Position numbers and translations under genes: made by a program
DNA from: Streptomyces sp. LUP30
GTDB taxonomy: Bacteria; Actinomycetota; Actinomycetes; Streptomycetales; Streptomycetaceae
Length of the DNA: 54,509 bases
Direction of reading: 5' to 3'
Assembly (NCBI RefSeq): GCF_001746365.1
Contig: NZ_MJAJ01000060.1
Coordinates: 1 to 54,509 of the forward strand
Part shown: positions 25,199-33,206 of the stretch, in pieces
Numbering within the stretch: the stretch's first letter is position 1
Layout of the letters: each line of letters starts with the position of its first letter
The notes under the pieces: generated by a model
What the model saw: the letters and a program-made list of their open reading frames with translations, nothing else
Databases searched by the model: none
What the model was told of the DNA's origin: nothing

Positions 25199-26782
25199 AT
25201 GGCGGACACGAAGACACCAGAGACCGAGCCGGAGAAACAGCCCAGGAGCGTGCGGGTCGTCCTGCTCGCTCTCATGATCACGATGATGCTCGCGATGCTC
25301 GACAACATGATCGTGGGCACGGCGATGCCGACGATCGTCGGTGAGCTCGGCGGCCTCGAGCACCTCTCGTGGGTGGTGACCGGGTACACCCTGGCGACCG
25401 CCGCCTCGACCCCGATCTGGGGCAAGATCGGCGACATGTACGGGCGCAAGGGCGCCTTCATGACGTCGATCGTGATCTTCCTGATCGGCTCCGCGCTGAG
25501 CGGCATGGCCCAGAACATGGGTGAACTCATCGGGTTCCGCGCGATCCAGGGCCTCGGTGCGGGTGGTCTGATGGTCGGCGTCATGGCCATCATCGGCGAC
25601 CTGATCCCGCCGCGGGAGCGCGGTAAGTACCAGGGCATGATGGCCGGCGTCATGGCGCTCGCGATGATCGGCGGACCGCTGGTCGGCGGCACCATCACCG
25701 ACAACTGGGGCTGGCGCTGGTCCTTCTACATCAACCTGCCGCTCGGCGTGGTGGCCCTCACCGCGATCAGCGTCGTCCTGCACCTGCCGAAGAAGCGTTC
25801 GCAGACGCGCATCGACTACCTCGGCGCGGGCCTGCTGACGCTCGGCATCACCTCCATCGTCCTCGTCACCACCTGGGGCGGCTCGGAGTACGCCTGGACC
25901 TCCGCGCGGATCATGGAGCTCATCGCCATCGGCGTCGCCTCGCTCATCGGGTTCGTGTTCTGGCAGACCAGGGCCGCGGAGCCGATCGTGCCGCTGCACA
26001 TCTTCCGCAGCCGCAACTTCACCCTGATGTCGCTCATCGGCTTCATCACCGGCTTCGTGATGTTCGGCGCCACCCTCTTCCTGCCGCTGTACCAGCAGTC
26101 GGTGCAGGGCGCGTCCGCGACCAACTCCGGTCTGCTGCTCCTGCCGATGCTCGGCGCGATGCTGGTCACCTCGATGGTGGCCGGGCGGGTGACCACGAGC
26201 AGCGGCAAGTACAAGGTCTTCCCGGTCGCCGGCAGCATCCTGATGGTCATCGGTCTGTACCTGCTGTCGACGATGGACACCGGGACCAGCCGCCTCACCT
26301 CCGGCGTCTTCATGGCCGTGGTCGGTCTCGGCATGGGCTGCCTGATGCAGATCACGATGCTGGTCGCGCAGAACAGCGTCGAGATGAAGGACATGGGCGT
26401 CGCGTCCTCGTCCACCACCCTCTTCCGCACCCTCGGCTCCTCCTTCGGCGTCGCGATCATGGGCGCGCTGTTCAACAACCGGGTCCAGGACGTGATGTCC
26501 GAGCGAGCCGGTGCGCTGGGCTCGAAGATCACCGAGCAGTCCGCGCAGCTGGACGCGGCCAGCCTGGCCAAGCTGCCGGCGGCCGCCCGGGAGGCCTACC
26601 AGCACGCGGTGTCCGCCGGCACCCACACGGCGTTCCTGCTGGGCGCTGTGGTGGCGATCGCCGCGCTGGCGGCGGCGGTGTTCGTGAAGGAGGTTCCGCT
26701 GAAGGGGGCGGGGCCGCAGAAGGCGGACGAGGCGACCGACGGCACCACCGTCGCGCCGCCGCCCATGGTCGAGGCAGTCTGA
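25199..26782 (+). CDS. EmrB/QacA-type MFS drug exporter (14 membrane segments)
   Basis: The 527-residue DHA2-family transporter begins with a short charged N-terminus. Motifs are LDNMIVGTAMPTIVGEL (TM1, motif D1), the loop GKIGDMYGRKGAF (motif A), RAIQGLGAGGLM (motif B) and MMAGVMALAMIGGPLVGG (antiporter motif C). A soluble C-terminal loop and tail precede and follow the last helix. It should exchange a lipophilic compound for protons. The ATG at 25199 has AGGGGAG 8 nt upstream. Regulation is by the divergent TetR through three operators. The substrate is unknown. Confidence 0.93.
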   Translation: MADTKTPETEPEKQPRSVRVVLLALMITMMLAMLDNMIVGTAMPTIVGELGGLEHLSWVVTGYTLATAASTPIWGKIGDMYGRKGAFMTSIVIFLIGSALSGMAQNMGELIGFRAIQGLGAGGLMVGVMAIIGDLIPPRERGKYQGMMAGVMALAMIGGPLVGGTITDNWGWRWSFYINLPLGVVALTAISVVLHLPKKRSQTRIDYLGAGLLTLGITSIVLVTTWGGSEYAWTSARIMELIAIGVASLIGFVFWQTRAAEPIVPLHIFRSRNFTLMSLIGFITGFVMFGATLFLPLYQQSVQGASATNSGLLLLPMLGAMLVTSMVAGRVTTSSGKYKVFPVAGSILMVIGLYLLSTMDTGTSRLTSGVFMAVVGLGMGCLMQITMLVAQNSVEMKDMGVASSSTTLFRTLGSSFGVAIMGALFNNRVQDVMSERAGALGSKITEQSAQLDAASLAKLPAAAREAYQHAVSAGTHTAFLLGAVVAIAALAAAVFVKEVPLKGAGPQKADEATDGTTVAPPPMVEAV

Positions 26783-26795
26783 CCTCGCACTGAAC

Positions 26796-26830
26796 GAAGG
26801 CCTCCGGCGGTGTCCGCCCCGGGGGCCTTC
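26796..26830. terminator. Hairpin between the convergent MFS gene and the cse operon
   Basis: GAAGGCC pairs with GGCCTTC outside an inner GGCGG-TGT-CCGCC stem. It lies between the two convergent stops and can act for both strands. Confidence 0.7.
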
Positions 26831-26831
26831 C

Positions 26832-26969
26832 TCATGCCATGGCGAAGAAGCCCTTGGAGCTGGTGACGATTACGGCGACGGCGACGGCGACAGGCGACAG
26901 GTGAAGGGCGTCGGGGACGGCGCTGCGACGGAAGCGGCGCGACGGCCACAGCCGGGCGACGAGCGTCAC
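26832..26969 (-). CDS. Possible 45-residue membrane peptide coupled to cseC
   Basis: A GTG at 26969 overlaps the cseC stop (GTGA), the coupling used by other operons here. The frame reads MTLVARLWPSRRFRRSAVPD, then a hydrophobic stretch (ALHLSPVAVAVAVIVTSSKG) and a short end, and stops just before the hairpin at 26796-26830. A basic N-terminus plus one membrane span is plausible for a small regulator. However, a short frame in GC-rich DNA can arise by chance and no homologue comes to mind. Confidence 0.4.
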   Translation of the reverse strand: MTLVARLWPSRRFRRSAVPDALHLSPVAVAVAVIVTSSKGFFAMA

Positions 26970-28309
26970 GGCATCGTGGAATAGCTCCCGGTGTTGGTCG
27001 GCGCGTGCTCGGGCAGCCACAGGACGGCCACGGCGCCCTCGGACGGTATGTGCTCCGGCGCTCCCGCGGGCCGCACGTTGCGGAAGGTCAGCCGGGCGCC
27101 GAGGACGCGGGCCTGGCCCGCCGCGATGGTGAGCCCGAGCCCGTGTCCGTGCCCCGCGCGGTCGGCGCTGCCGGTACGGAAGCGGCTCGGCCCCTCGGCG
27201 AGCAGGTCTTCGGGAAACCCGGGGCCGTGGTCGCGGACCCGGATGACCCGGCCCTCGACGGTGACCTGAATGGGCGGCTTGCCGTGCCGGGCGGCGTTGG
27301 CCAGCAGGTTGAACAGCACCCGCTCCAGGCGGCGCGGGTCGGTCGTGACCATCGACTCGTGCACCACCCGCACCTCGACGTCAGGGTCCTTGGCGGCGAC
27401 CCGGCGGGACACGAACTCGCCGAGCACGATGTCCTGCAGTTCGGCACGCTCCGAGGCGCCGTCGAGGCGGGCCACCTCCAGGACGTCCTCGACGAGGGTG
27501 CGCATGGCCTTGGCCCGGTCCAGCACCAGTTCGGTCGGCCGGCCGGGCGGCAGCAGCTCGGCCGCCGTCAGCAGTCCTGTCACCGGGGTGCGCAGTTCGT
27601 GCGCGATGTCCGCGGTGACCCGGCGCTCGGCCTCCAGCCGCGCCTGCAGGGTGTCCGCCATGGCGTCCACGGCGCTCGCCAGGTCGTCGGTCTCGTCCCG
27701 CACGACCCCGCCTATCGCGTCCCGGACGCGGACGTCCGTCTCGCCCCTGGCGACCTGGTTCGCGGCGGCCGCCGCCTTGCGCAGCCGGCGCGACATCTGG
27801 CCGCCGATGAGCACACCGAGCGCGCTGCCGCCGAGGACGACCGCGATGGAGCCGATCACCAGGGCCTGGTCGAGATCCTTGAGGATGTCCGTGCTGCGGT
27901 CGGTGAACCCGGTGTGCAGGGACAGCACATGCCCGTCCTTGACCGGCACGGCCGCCCAGATGTCCGGCACACCGCCCCTGCGGTCGGTGACGAACGTGGC
28001 CCGGCGGCCGTCCCGGACCTTCTCCCGCAGCGCGGGCGGCAGGCCGGAGTCGTCGATCTTTATGTTGGGGAAGTTGGGCCGCCCCGACTGCTCGTAGTTG
28101 CGCTGGGCGATCTGGACGCGCTCGTCGGCGAGATCGCGCGCGTTGTCCAGCATGGACACCCGCGCGGCGTTGTGCACGACCAGGCTGAGCGCGATCGCCA
28201 CCAGTGCGCCGACCAGCGCGATCGCCGCGCTCAGCTTCCATCGCAGACCCGTGCGGAGGTTCATGCCCTCCGCGCGAGCCGGACGCCGGTACCGGATCAT
28301 CCCCCGCAT
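26966..28309 (-). CDS. cseC: CseC, sensor kinase of the cell-envelope stress system
   Basis: This 447-residue kinase has TM1 (about 28-46), an extracytoplasmic loop of about 100 residues, TM2 (about 148-170), a HAMP linker and the H-box VTADIAHELRTPVTG (His237). The ATPase part has NLLANAARHG, RDHGPGFPEDL and GHGHGLGLTIAAGQA. It is fourth in the sigE-cseA-cseB-cseC operon. In S. coelicolor, CseC senses wall damage and phosphorylates CseB, which switches on sigE. Start ATG 28309 follows GGAG; in-frame ATGs at 28300 and 28264 are alternatives. Confidence 0.94.
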   Translation of the reverse strand: MRGMIRYRRPARAEGMNLRTGLRWKLSAAIALVGALVAIALSLVVHNAARVSMLDNARDLADERVQIAQRNYEQSGRPNFPNIKIDDSGLPPALREKVRDGRRATFVTDRRGGVPDIWAAVPVKDGHVLSLHTGFTDRSTDILKDLDQALVIGSIAVVLGGSALGVLIGGQMSRRLRKAAAAANQVARGETDVRVRDAIGGVVRDETDDLASAVDAMADTLQARLEAERRVTADIAHELRTPVTGLLTAAELLPPGRPTELVLDRAKAMRTLVEDVLEVARLDGASERAELQDIVLGEFVSRRVAAKDPDVEVRVVHESMVTTDPRRLERVLFNLLANAARHGKPPIQVTVEGRVIRVRDHGPGFPEDLLAEGPSRFRTGSADRAGHGHGLGLTIAAGQARVLGARLTFRNVRPAGAPEHIPSEGAVAVLWLPEHAPTNTGSYSTMP

Positions 28310-28328
28310 ACTTCTGTCTCCGCCCCGC

Positions 28329-29030
28329 TCAGGCCTTCAACTTGTAGCCGAAGCCGCGGACCGTCTCGATGCGGTCCTGGCCGATCTTGGTGCGCAGCCG
28401 CTGCACATGGACGTCGACGACCCGGGTGTCTCCGCCCCAGCCGTAGTCCCACACCCGCTCCAGCAGCTTGTCCCGCGACAGGACGGTGCCCGGAGCGGAG
28501 GAGAACTCCAGCAGCAGGCGCATCTCGGTCGGGGTCAGCGCCACCGGCTGCCCGGCCCGGCGCACCTCCATGCCCTCCGTGTCGACCTCCAGGTCGCCGA
28601 AGGTCAGCACACCGCCGGCGGGGGCGGAGTCCGGCTCGGTGCGGTCGCCGCCGCCCGCGTGACCGAACCGGCGCAGCACGGCACGGATCCGGGCGACCAG
28701 GACGGCGCCGTCGAACGGCTTGGTCACGTAGTCGTCGGCGCCGGCCTCCAGACCCAGGACGACGTCGATGGAGTCGGCGCGCGCGGACAGCATGATCACC
28801 GGCACGGTGGACTCGTCCCGGATGCGCCGGCACAGGCTCACGCCGTCCAGGCCCGGCACCATGACGTCCAGCAGCGCGATGTCGGGGCGGTCGGCGCGGA
28901 ACGCCTCCAGGCCGGACAGGCCGTCGGGCATCGCGGTGACCACGAAGCCGTCCCGCTCCAGGGCGAGCTGGGTGGCCTCGCGGATGACGTCGTCGTCCTC
29001 GACGAACAGAACGTGGGTCTGGTCTGCCAT
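28329..29030 (-). CDS. cseB: CseB, OmpR-family response regulator activating sigE
   Basis: The 233-residue regulator has a receiver domain (VLFVEDDDVIREATQ; Asp55 in IALLDVMVPGLDG; VTKPFD) and an OmpR-type winged helix (VALTPTEMRLLLEFSSAPGTVLSRDKLLERVWDYGWGGDTRVVDVHVQRLRTKIG). The start MADQTHVLFVEDD at 29030 was chosen because upstream sequence is repetitive and non-coding. It is cotranscribed with cseC (19-bp gap). In S. coelicolor its only well-established target is the sigE promoter; tandem repeats upstream of sigE here are candidate sites. Confidence 0.95.
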   Translation of the reverse strand: MADQTHVLFVEDDDVIREATQLALERDGFVVTAMPDGLSGLEAFRADRPDIALLDVMVPGLDGVSLCRRIRDESTVPVIMLSARADSIDVVLGLEAGADDYVTKPFDGAVLVARIRAVLRRFGHAGGGDRTEPDSAPAGGVLTFGDLEVDTEGMEVRRAGQPVALTPTEMRLLLEFSSAPGTVLSRDKLLERVWDYGWGGDTRVVDVHVQRLRTKIGQDRIETVRGFGYKLKA

Positions 29031-29372
29031 CCCGGTGCTCTCAGTTCTCGTTGCGTACTCGTGTGCGTGTCGGCGGGGGCGCCTGCCGGCCGCCGGACTG
29101 TCGGTCAGCATTCTGCTGGCGTCCAGCCGGCGGGTCGGTCGGCAGTCCGCCGGTCGTCAGCCTGTCGATCGTCGGTCTGCCGGGGGTCAGTCTGTCGGAT
29201 TTCTGTCCGCGCGCTGTCAGGACCGCCCCTTGGGGGGACGCATGGAACGCCGCGAACGTTCACTGCCCACGGGTCCTCGACCGCTCGCACCCCTCCAGCA
29301 GATGATCGGAACGGAGGGCCCGATCGGTTCACGCCGACGCGATTTTTCTTCGCCCGGGTCCTCCTGGGCAGG
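29031..29372 (-). other. 342-bp spacer inside the operon between cseA and cseB
   Basis: No convincing gene is present. About 29095-29215 consists of degenerate short repeats built on GTCGGTC, CAGTC and TGTCGG. A CCCC-TT-GGGG mini-hairpin occurs near 29222-29235, and GCCC/GGGC arms occur near 29356-29373, just past the cseA stop. It could separate expression of sigE-cseA from cseBC. Confidence 0.5.
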
Positions 29373-30032
29373 TCAGCCGGTCGTCGGCGTCGGTGTGGGC
29401 TCCCCGCCGACGACGCTGCTGTAGTCGTTGTGCCAGCTGAACTCCTTGAGGAAGCGGCCCGCGACCCAGCGGTAGGTGACCACGTTCTCCCCGGAGGGGC
29501 TGGAGACAGGGTCGCCCTTCTCGTACACCTGCTTGGTCACCACCAGATCGCCGCGGTCTATCTCCGCGTAGACCGGGGGCTCCTCCGCCTTGAAGACGTT
29601 CGCGTAGCCGTCGCCGTCCTCCCGGTAGACGTAGGAGCCGACGCCGACGGCGTCACCGCAGGTGAGCACGTTGACGATGAGGTCGTCGCCGGAGCCGCCG
29701 GTGAGGTGCCCGTACGACACGTCGACGGGGTACTCGTCGCCCACGCAGGGCTTCAGCGCGCTCTTGACCTCCGCCGAGACCGCGGGGTCGTCCTTGACGA
29801 GGCGCACCGCGTCCGTCCGGTCCGGGGGGCCGGTGGCGGCGGCCGAGAGCGAGGCCGCGGAGCCCACCCCCGCGTCGGCGTGGGCCGGACCCTCGTCGCG
29901 GGCGCCGGTGCCGCCGGTGCCGCAGGCGGAGACGAAAAGGCCGAGGGCGGCGAGCACGGTCATCGCCGTGATCACCGCCTGGATGGTGCCTCGGGCCGGT
30001 GTGGGCCCGGCCTGGGTCAGGCCGCCGCGCAA
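29373..30032 (-). CDS. cseA: CseA, lipoprotein modulating the SigE/CseBC system
   Basis: This 219-residue protein has a hydrophobic signal and a lipobox LFVSAC (Cys37 as the lipidated residue), followed by an acidic, mostly beta secreted domain and a Pro/Thr-rich end (GEPTPTPTTG). In S. coelicolor, CseA is an envelope lipoprotein that negatively affects the system. The frame has no ATG or GTG at its beginning: the first candidate is TTG at 30032, overlapping sigE by 16 bp, and GTG at 29975 would shorten the N-region. The start is therefore uncertain, though the signal and lipobox are clear. Confidence 0.88.
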   Translation of the reverse strand: MRGGLTQAGPTPARGTIQAVITAMTVLAALGLFVSACGTGGTGARDEGPAHADAGVGSAASLSAAATGPPDRTDAVRLVKDDPAVSAEVKSALKPCVGDEYPVDVSYGHLTGGSGDDLIVNVLTCGDAVGVGSYVYREDGDGYANVFKAEEPPVYAEIDRGDLVVTKQVYEKGDPVSSPSGENVVTYRWVAGRFLKEFSWHNDYSSVVGGEPTPTPTTG

Positions 30033-30559
30033 CGCTCCCGCTCCTCACGCTCCAGCGCGCGTGCGTCCAGATCGCGGGCTTCCAGCTCCTCGCGGAGCCG
30101 GGCGAGCGCCCGGTGCAGCGTGCTCTTGACCGTTCCGGCCGACATGCCGAGGGCGGCGGCCGTCTCCTCCGTGGACATCTGCTCCCAGTGTCGCAGCACG
30201 ACGACACTCCGCTGCTTGGGTGCGAGCACCTTCATCGCGTCCATCAGCAGGGCGCGGTCGGCGTGCTGCTCGGTGGAGTCGTCCACACAGGCGTCCGGAA
30301 GCTGCTCGGTCGGCACTTCCTCGAGCTTGCGCGCCCGCCACCACTCGGTCCGCGTGTTGATCATGACCCTGCGCAGGTAGGCGTCCGCGAGCCGCTTGTC
30401 CGCGATGCCGTCCCAGCGGCCGTACGTCCGGGCCAGCGCGGTCTGCAGCAGGTCCTGGGCGTCGACCGGGTCCGGGACGAGCCGGCGGGCGCTGCGCAGC
30501 AGCGCGTCCTGCCGCGTGCGGACGTATTCCTCGAACTCGAGCACCTCGCCCTGCGCCAT
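30017..30559 (-). CDS. sigE: SigE, ECF sigma factor for cell-envelope stress
   Basis: The 180-residue ECF sigma factor has region 2 (FEEYVRTRQDALLRSARRLV, LLQTALARTYGRWDGI, VMINTRTEWWRARKLEEVP) and region 4 (LAPKQRSVVVLRHWEQMSTEETAAALGMSAGTVKSTLHRALARLREEL). It is first in the operon with cseABC, the arrangement known from S. coelicolor, where SigE controls wall-synthesis genes. The ATG at 30559 has GGAGG nine nt upstream; an earlier TTG is unlikely. No anti-sigma gene is adjacent, which fits control at the transcription level by CseB. Confidence 0.96.
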   Translation of the reverse strand: MAQGEVLEFEEYVRTRQDALLRSARRLVPDPVDAQDLLQTALARTYGRWDGIADKRLADAYLRRVMINTRTEWWRARKLEEVPTEQLPDACVDDSTEQHADRALLMDAMKVLAPKQRSVVVLRHWEQMSTEETAAALGMSAGTVKSTLHRALARLREELEARDLDARALEREERERCAAA

Positions 30560-30800
30560 GGTCAACCGCCTCCGATTCCCCGTTCCGACGGTGGTCGCCG
30601 CCGGTTCACTGCTTGTGGTCTGCGTCCCGTCGTCGTGTCTCCGCCGGGTACGCAGATGAAGCTACGGAGGTGTTGTCACGGCGCTGTCCGAAGCAGCCTT
30701 CGGCTAGCGCTCAGCTGTCCGTCGGTTGTGTAACGGCCGTGGGTTCGGGGTAAGGGGATAGGTTGAATCGCAGAACTATGAGGAGATTCGTCCATCTGCC

Positions 30801-30861
30801 GGCCGTGACAAACGCCCGACTACGGCCGTGACGAACGCCGACGACGGCTGTGACGAAGCCC
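30801..30861 (-). promoter_or_regulatory. Three tandem repeats upstream of sigE, candidate CseB sites
   Basis: On the plus strand, GGCCGTGACAAACGCC (30801), GGCCGTGACGAACGCC (30824) and GGCTGTGACGAAGCCC (30846) recur every 22-23 bp, about two helical turns. They lie 242-302 bp before the sigE start, in the mutY-sigE gap. OmpR-type regulators commonly bind such direct repeats. The remaining gap (30560-30800) holds the leader and no gene. Confidence 0.55.
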
Positions 30862-30884
30862 GTTGACTGTGAACTGACTGTGCG

Positions 30885-31832
30885 TCAGGTCAGGGGCAGG
30901 CGGTACAGGCCGCCCGGCAGCGGCTCCACCAGTCCGTCCGAGACGAGCCCGTCCAGCGCACGCGCACGTTGCACCGGCTCGTGCCACACGCGATCGAGGA
31001 CGGCCTGCGGCACGGGCGCGTGCGCCTCACGCAGAACGGCGAGCAGCTTGCCCCTGACCTGTCGGTCGGTGCCGGCGTACGTCTGGCCGCGGCGCGGCGG
31101 GCCGTCGTGCTCCGGCTTGCCCGCGAGCCGCCAGGCGCACTGCGCGGCGATGGGGCACCGTGCGCACGTCTCGTTCCTGGCCGTGCAGACGAGCGCGCCG
31201 AGCTCCATGGACGCGGCGGCCCAGCGCGCGGCCGTCGAATCGTCGTCCGGGAGCAGAGCGCGGGCGAGCTTGCGTTCGGCGGCCGTGGTGGCGTTCGGCG
31301 GGTACTGCACACCCCGGACGGCGCGCGCGAAGACGCGCCGGACATTGGTGTCCAGGACGGCGTGTCGCTGGCCGTACGCGAAGGAGGCGACGGCCGCGGC
31401 CGTGTACTCGCCGATGCCGGGAAGCGCCAGGAGCTGCGCGTGGTCGGACGGCACATCGCCGCCGTGCCGTTCCGTTATCGCCACCGCGGCGCCGTGCAGC
31501 CGCAGGGCGCGACGGGGGTAGCCGAGCCGCCCCCACGCGCGCACGGCCTCGCCGGGGGCCTCCGCGGCGAGGTCGGCGGGGCGCGGCCAGCGGGCGAGCC
31601 ACTGCTCGTAGACCGGAAGGACACGGCTGACCGGCGTCTGCTGGAGCATGAACTCGCTGACCATCACACCCCACGCCCCGGCCTCGGGGCGCCGCCACGG
31701 GAGGTCGCGGGCGTGGTCGTCGAACCAGTGGATCACCGGGGCGTGCAGATCCGCCCCGGTGGCGCCGGCGTCGGCGCCGGCGTGGTCGGAGGCGGGGCTG
31801 CTGCTGTGCGGGGGCTTCGTGGGGGCAGTCAT
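30885..31832 (-). CDS. mutY: A/G-specific adenine glycosylase
   Basis: This 315-residue HhH-GPD enzyme removes adenine opposite 8-oxoguanine. Features are EFMLQQT (Glu60, catalytic acid), the helix-hairpin-helix LPGIGEYTAAAVASFAYG, catalytic Asp161 in VLDTNVRRV and a [4Fe-4S] motif C-x6-C-x2-C-x5-C (Cys216, 223, 226, 232). The last 80 residues look like a short winged-helix-like tail rather than the NUDIX-like oxoG-recognition domain of E. coli MutY. The N-terminal 28 residues are disordered. It lies upstream of sigE on the same strand, 325 bp away. Confidence 0.94.
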   Translation of the reverse strand: MTAPTKPPHSSSPASDHAGADAGATGADLHAPVIHWFDDHARDLPWRRPEAGAWGVMVSEFMLQQTPVSRVLPVYEQWLARWPRPADLAAEAPGEAVRAWGRLGYPRRALRLHGAAVAITERHGGDVPSDHAQLLALPGIGEYTAAAVASFAYGQRHAVLDTNVRRVFARAVRGVQYPPNATTAAERKLARALLPDDDSTAARWAAASMELGALVCTARNETCARCPIAAQCAWRLAGKPEHDGPPRRGQTYAGTDRQVRGKLLAVLREAHAPVPQAVLDRVWHEPVQRARALDGLVSDGLVEPLPGGLYRLPLT

Positions 31833-32077
31833 GGCCCTACCGATCCTGCCATGCGCACCGGGGCACGCGCGCGTACCGCCACTCCGCCGGGCCGCGCCGA
31901 CGGCGCTTCCCGGGCGAGCGACGCGGCCATGGCCAGAGCTGCGACGAGTGCGATCGCCGACGGGAGCCCCGCCCCTGGAGACGAAGTCGGGGGCGGGGAG
32001 AGCGGTTTCCGAAATGATGATCCGGAAAAGTTGTGTTCCGGGCGGCGGGTGCGGCCGGCGAACGCGTCGATCTCTCG

Positions 32078-32083
32078 TACAGT
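32078..32083 (+). promoter_or_regulatory. -10 box of a leaderless promoter
   Basis: TACAGT followed by 7 nt and the GTG at 32091. No ribosome binding site is present. Confidence 0.5.
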
Positions 32084-32090
32084 TTGGGCC

Positions 32091-32948
32091 GTGGGATCAC
32101 TGCGCAATCCGGTCGGGCCGCTTCCCTCCTCCATCTACTGGCGACGGAGGGCCGTACTGCTGTCCGTGTTCGCCCTGTTGGCCTTGCTGGTCCTGTGGGT
32201 GATGACGTCGGGCGGAGGCGGCGGTAGGAACGGCGCCGACGGGGGTGGCGGCAAGAACCCCGCGTCCTCCATCACGCCGGGACCGTCCGGGTCGGGGCCC
32301 GCGATCAGCCAAAGGCCGGGCGGGCGAGACGAGTCGAGCGCAGGGGCCACCGGTGGGTCCGGCTCGGGCACGGGATCCGGTGCGGGCTCGGGCGGCGGCG
32401 CCGGAACCGGTGGCTCGGACGGTGGTCCGGCCGGTTCGGGCGACCTCGACGACGGCGTCAACGGCAGCGCGAGCGGCAGCGGCGGCGCCGGGGCCATCGG
32501 GGGCGACGGCGGCACGGCCACGACGCTGCCGGCCGGGACGACGCTGCCCAACTGCACCGCGAGCGCGGTCACGTTGACGCTGCGCAGCGATCGCAACGCG
32601 TACTCGCCTGACGAGCCCCCCACGTTCCGGCTGACGGCCAAGAACAGCTCGGCCGCCGACTGCAAAGTCGATCTCGGGCCCAAGGCCGCGGTGTTGACGA
32701 TCACGAAGGCGGACGGCGACGACGACTACTGGTCGTCGGCGGACTGCCCCAAGGGGGCCGGAAGCCTGCTGTACCGGGTGCCGGCCGGAAGCAGCTTCAC
32801 GTACATCCTGAAGTGGGACCGCAAGCCGAGCGCGCCGCAGTGCGCCACGCCTCCGGCGGGGACGGCCGGGGCGGGCACGTATCTGGTGGAGGCCCAGGCC
32901 CCGGGGTTCGCGAAGGCGCAGACGTCTTTCGTGCTGAAGAGCGACTGA
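32091..32948 (+). CDS. Membrane-anchored secreted protein with Gly/Ser-rich stalk
   Basis: The 285-residue protein has a short cytoplasmic N-terminus and one membrane helix (about 19-42, RRRAVLLSVFALLALLVLWVMTS). A low-complexity Gly/Ser/Thr stalk of about 110 residues follows. A C-terminal beta domain (about 160-285) has paired cysteines (LPNCTASAVTLTLRSDRNAYSP, ADCKVDLG, SADCPKG, PQCATPP), consistent with disulfides and an Ig-like fold. It should project an exported domain from the membrane. No enzyme motif is visible. It is divergent from mutY and convergent with disA. Function unknown. Confidence 0.8.
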   Translation: MGSLRNPVGPLPSSIYWRRRAVLLSVFALLALLVLWVMTSGGGGGRNGADGGGGKNPASSITPGPSGSGPAISQRPGGRDESSAGATGGSGSGTGSGAGSGGGAGTGGSDGGPAGSGDLDDGVNGSASGSGGAGAIGGDGGTATTLPAGTTLPNCTASAVTLTLRSDRNAYSPDEPPTFRLTAKNSSAADCKVDLGPKAAVLTITKADGDDDYWSSADCPKGAGSLLYRVPAGSSFTYILKWDRKPSAPQCATPPAGTAGAGTYLVEAQAPGFAKAQTSFVLKSD

Positions 32949-33130
32949 GGCGCCTGAGCCACCGGTAGGCCGGAAGTCCGGCGGACCGCGTCGGCCGTGC
33001 CGGCCAGGCCGGCCGGTCGATTCGCCGGTCAGGCCGGACTCGCCGGGCCGGCCCGCCAGGCCCACCGGGCCGGCCGCCGGACCGGTCGGACATGCGGGCC
33101 GGGCCGGTCGGACGGATCGGCTGGCTCTGT

Positions 33131-33206
33131 CGGTCAGAGGTGCCCGGTCAGAGATGTGGGTCAGAGGTGTCGGTCAGAGGTGTCGGTCGGGGCTGCCGGT
33201 CAGACG
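33131..33206. repeat. Tandem repeat of a ~13-bp unit (CGGTCAGAGGTGT-like)
   Basis: About six imperfect units of 12-14 bp run up to and over the disA stop codon. The preceding 32965-33120 is dense in CCGG/GGCC short repeats. The gap between the secreted-protein gene and disA contains no gene. Confidence 0.6.
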
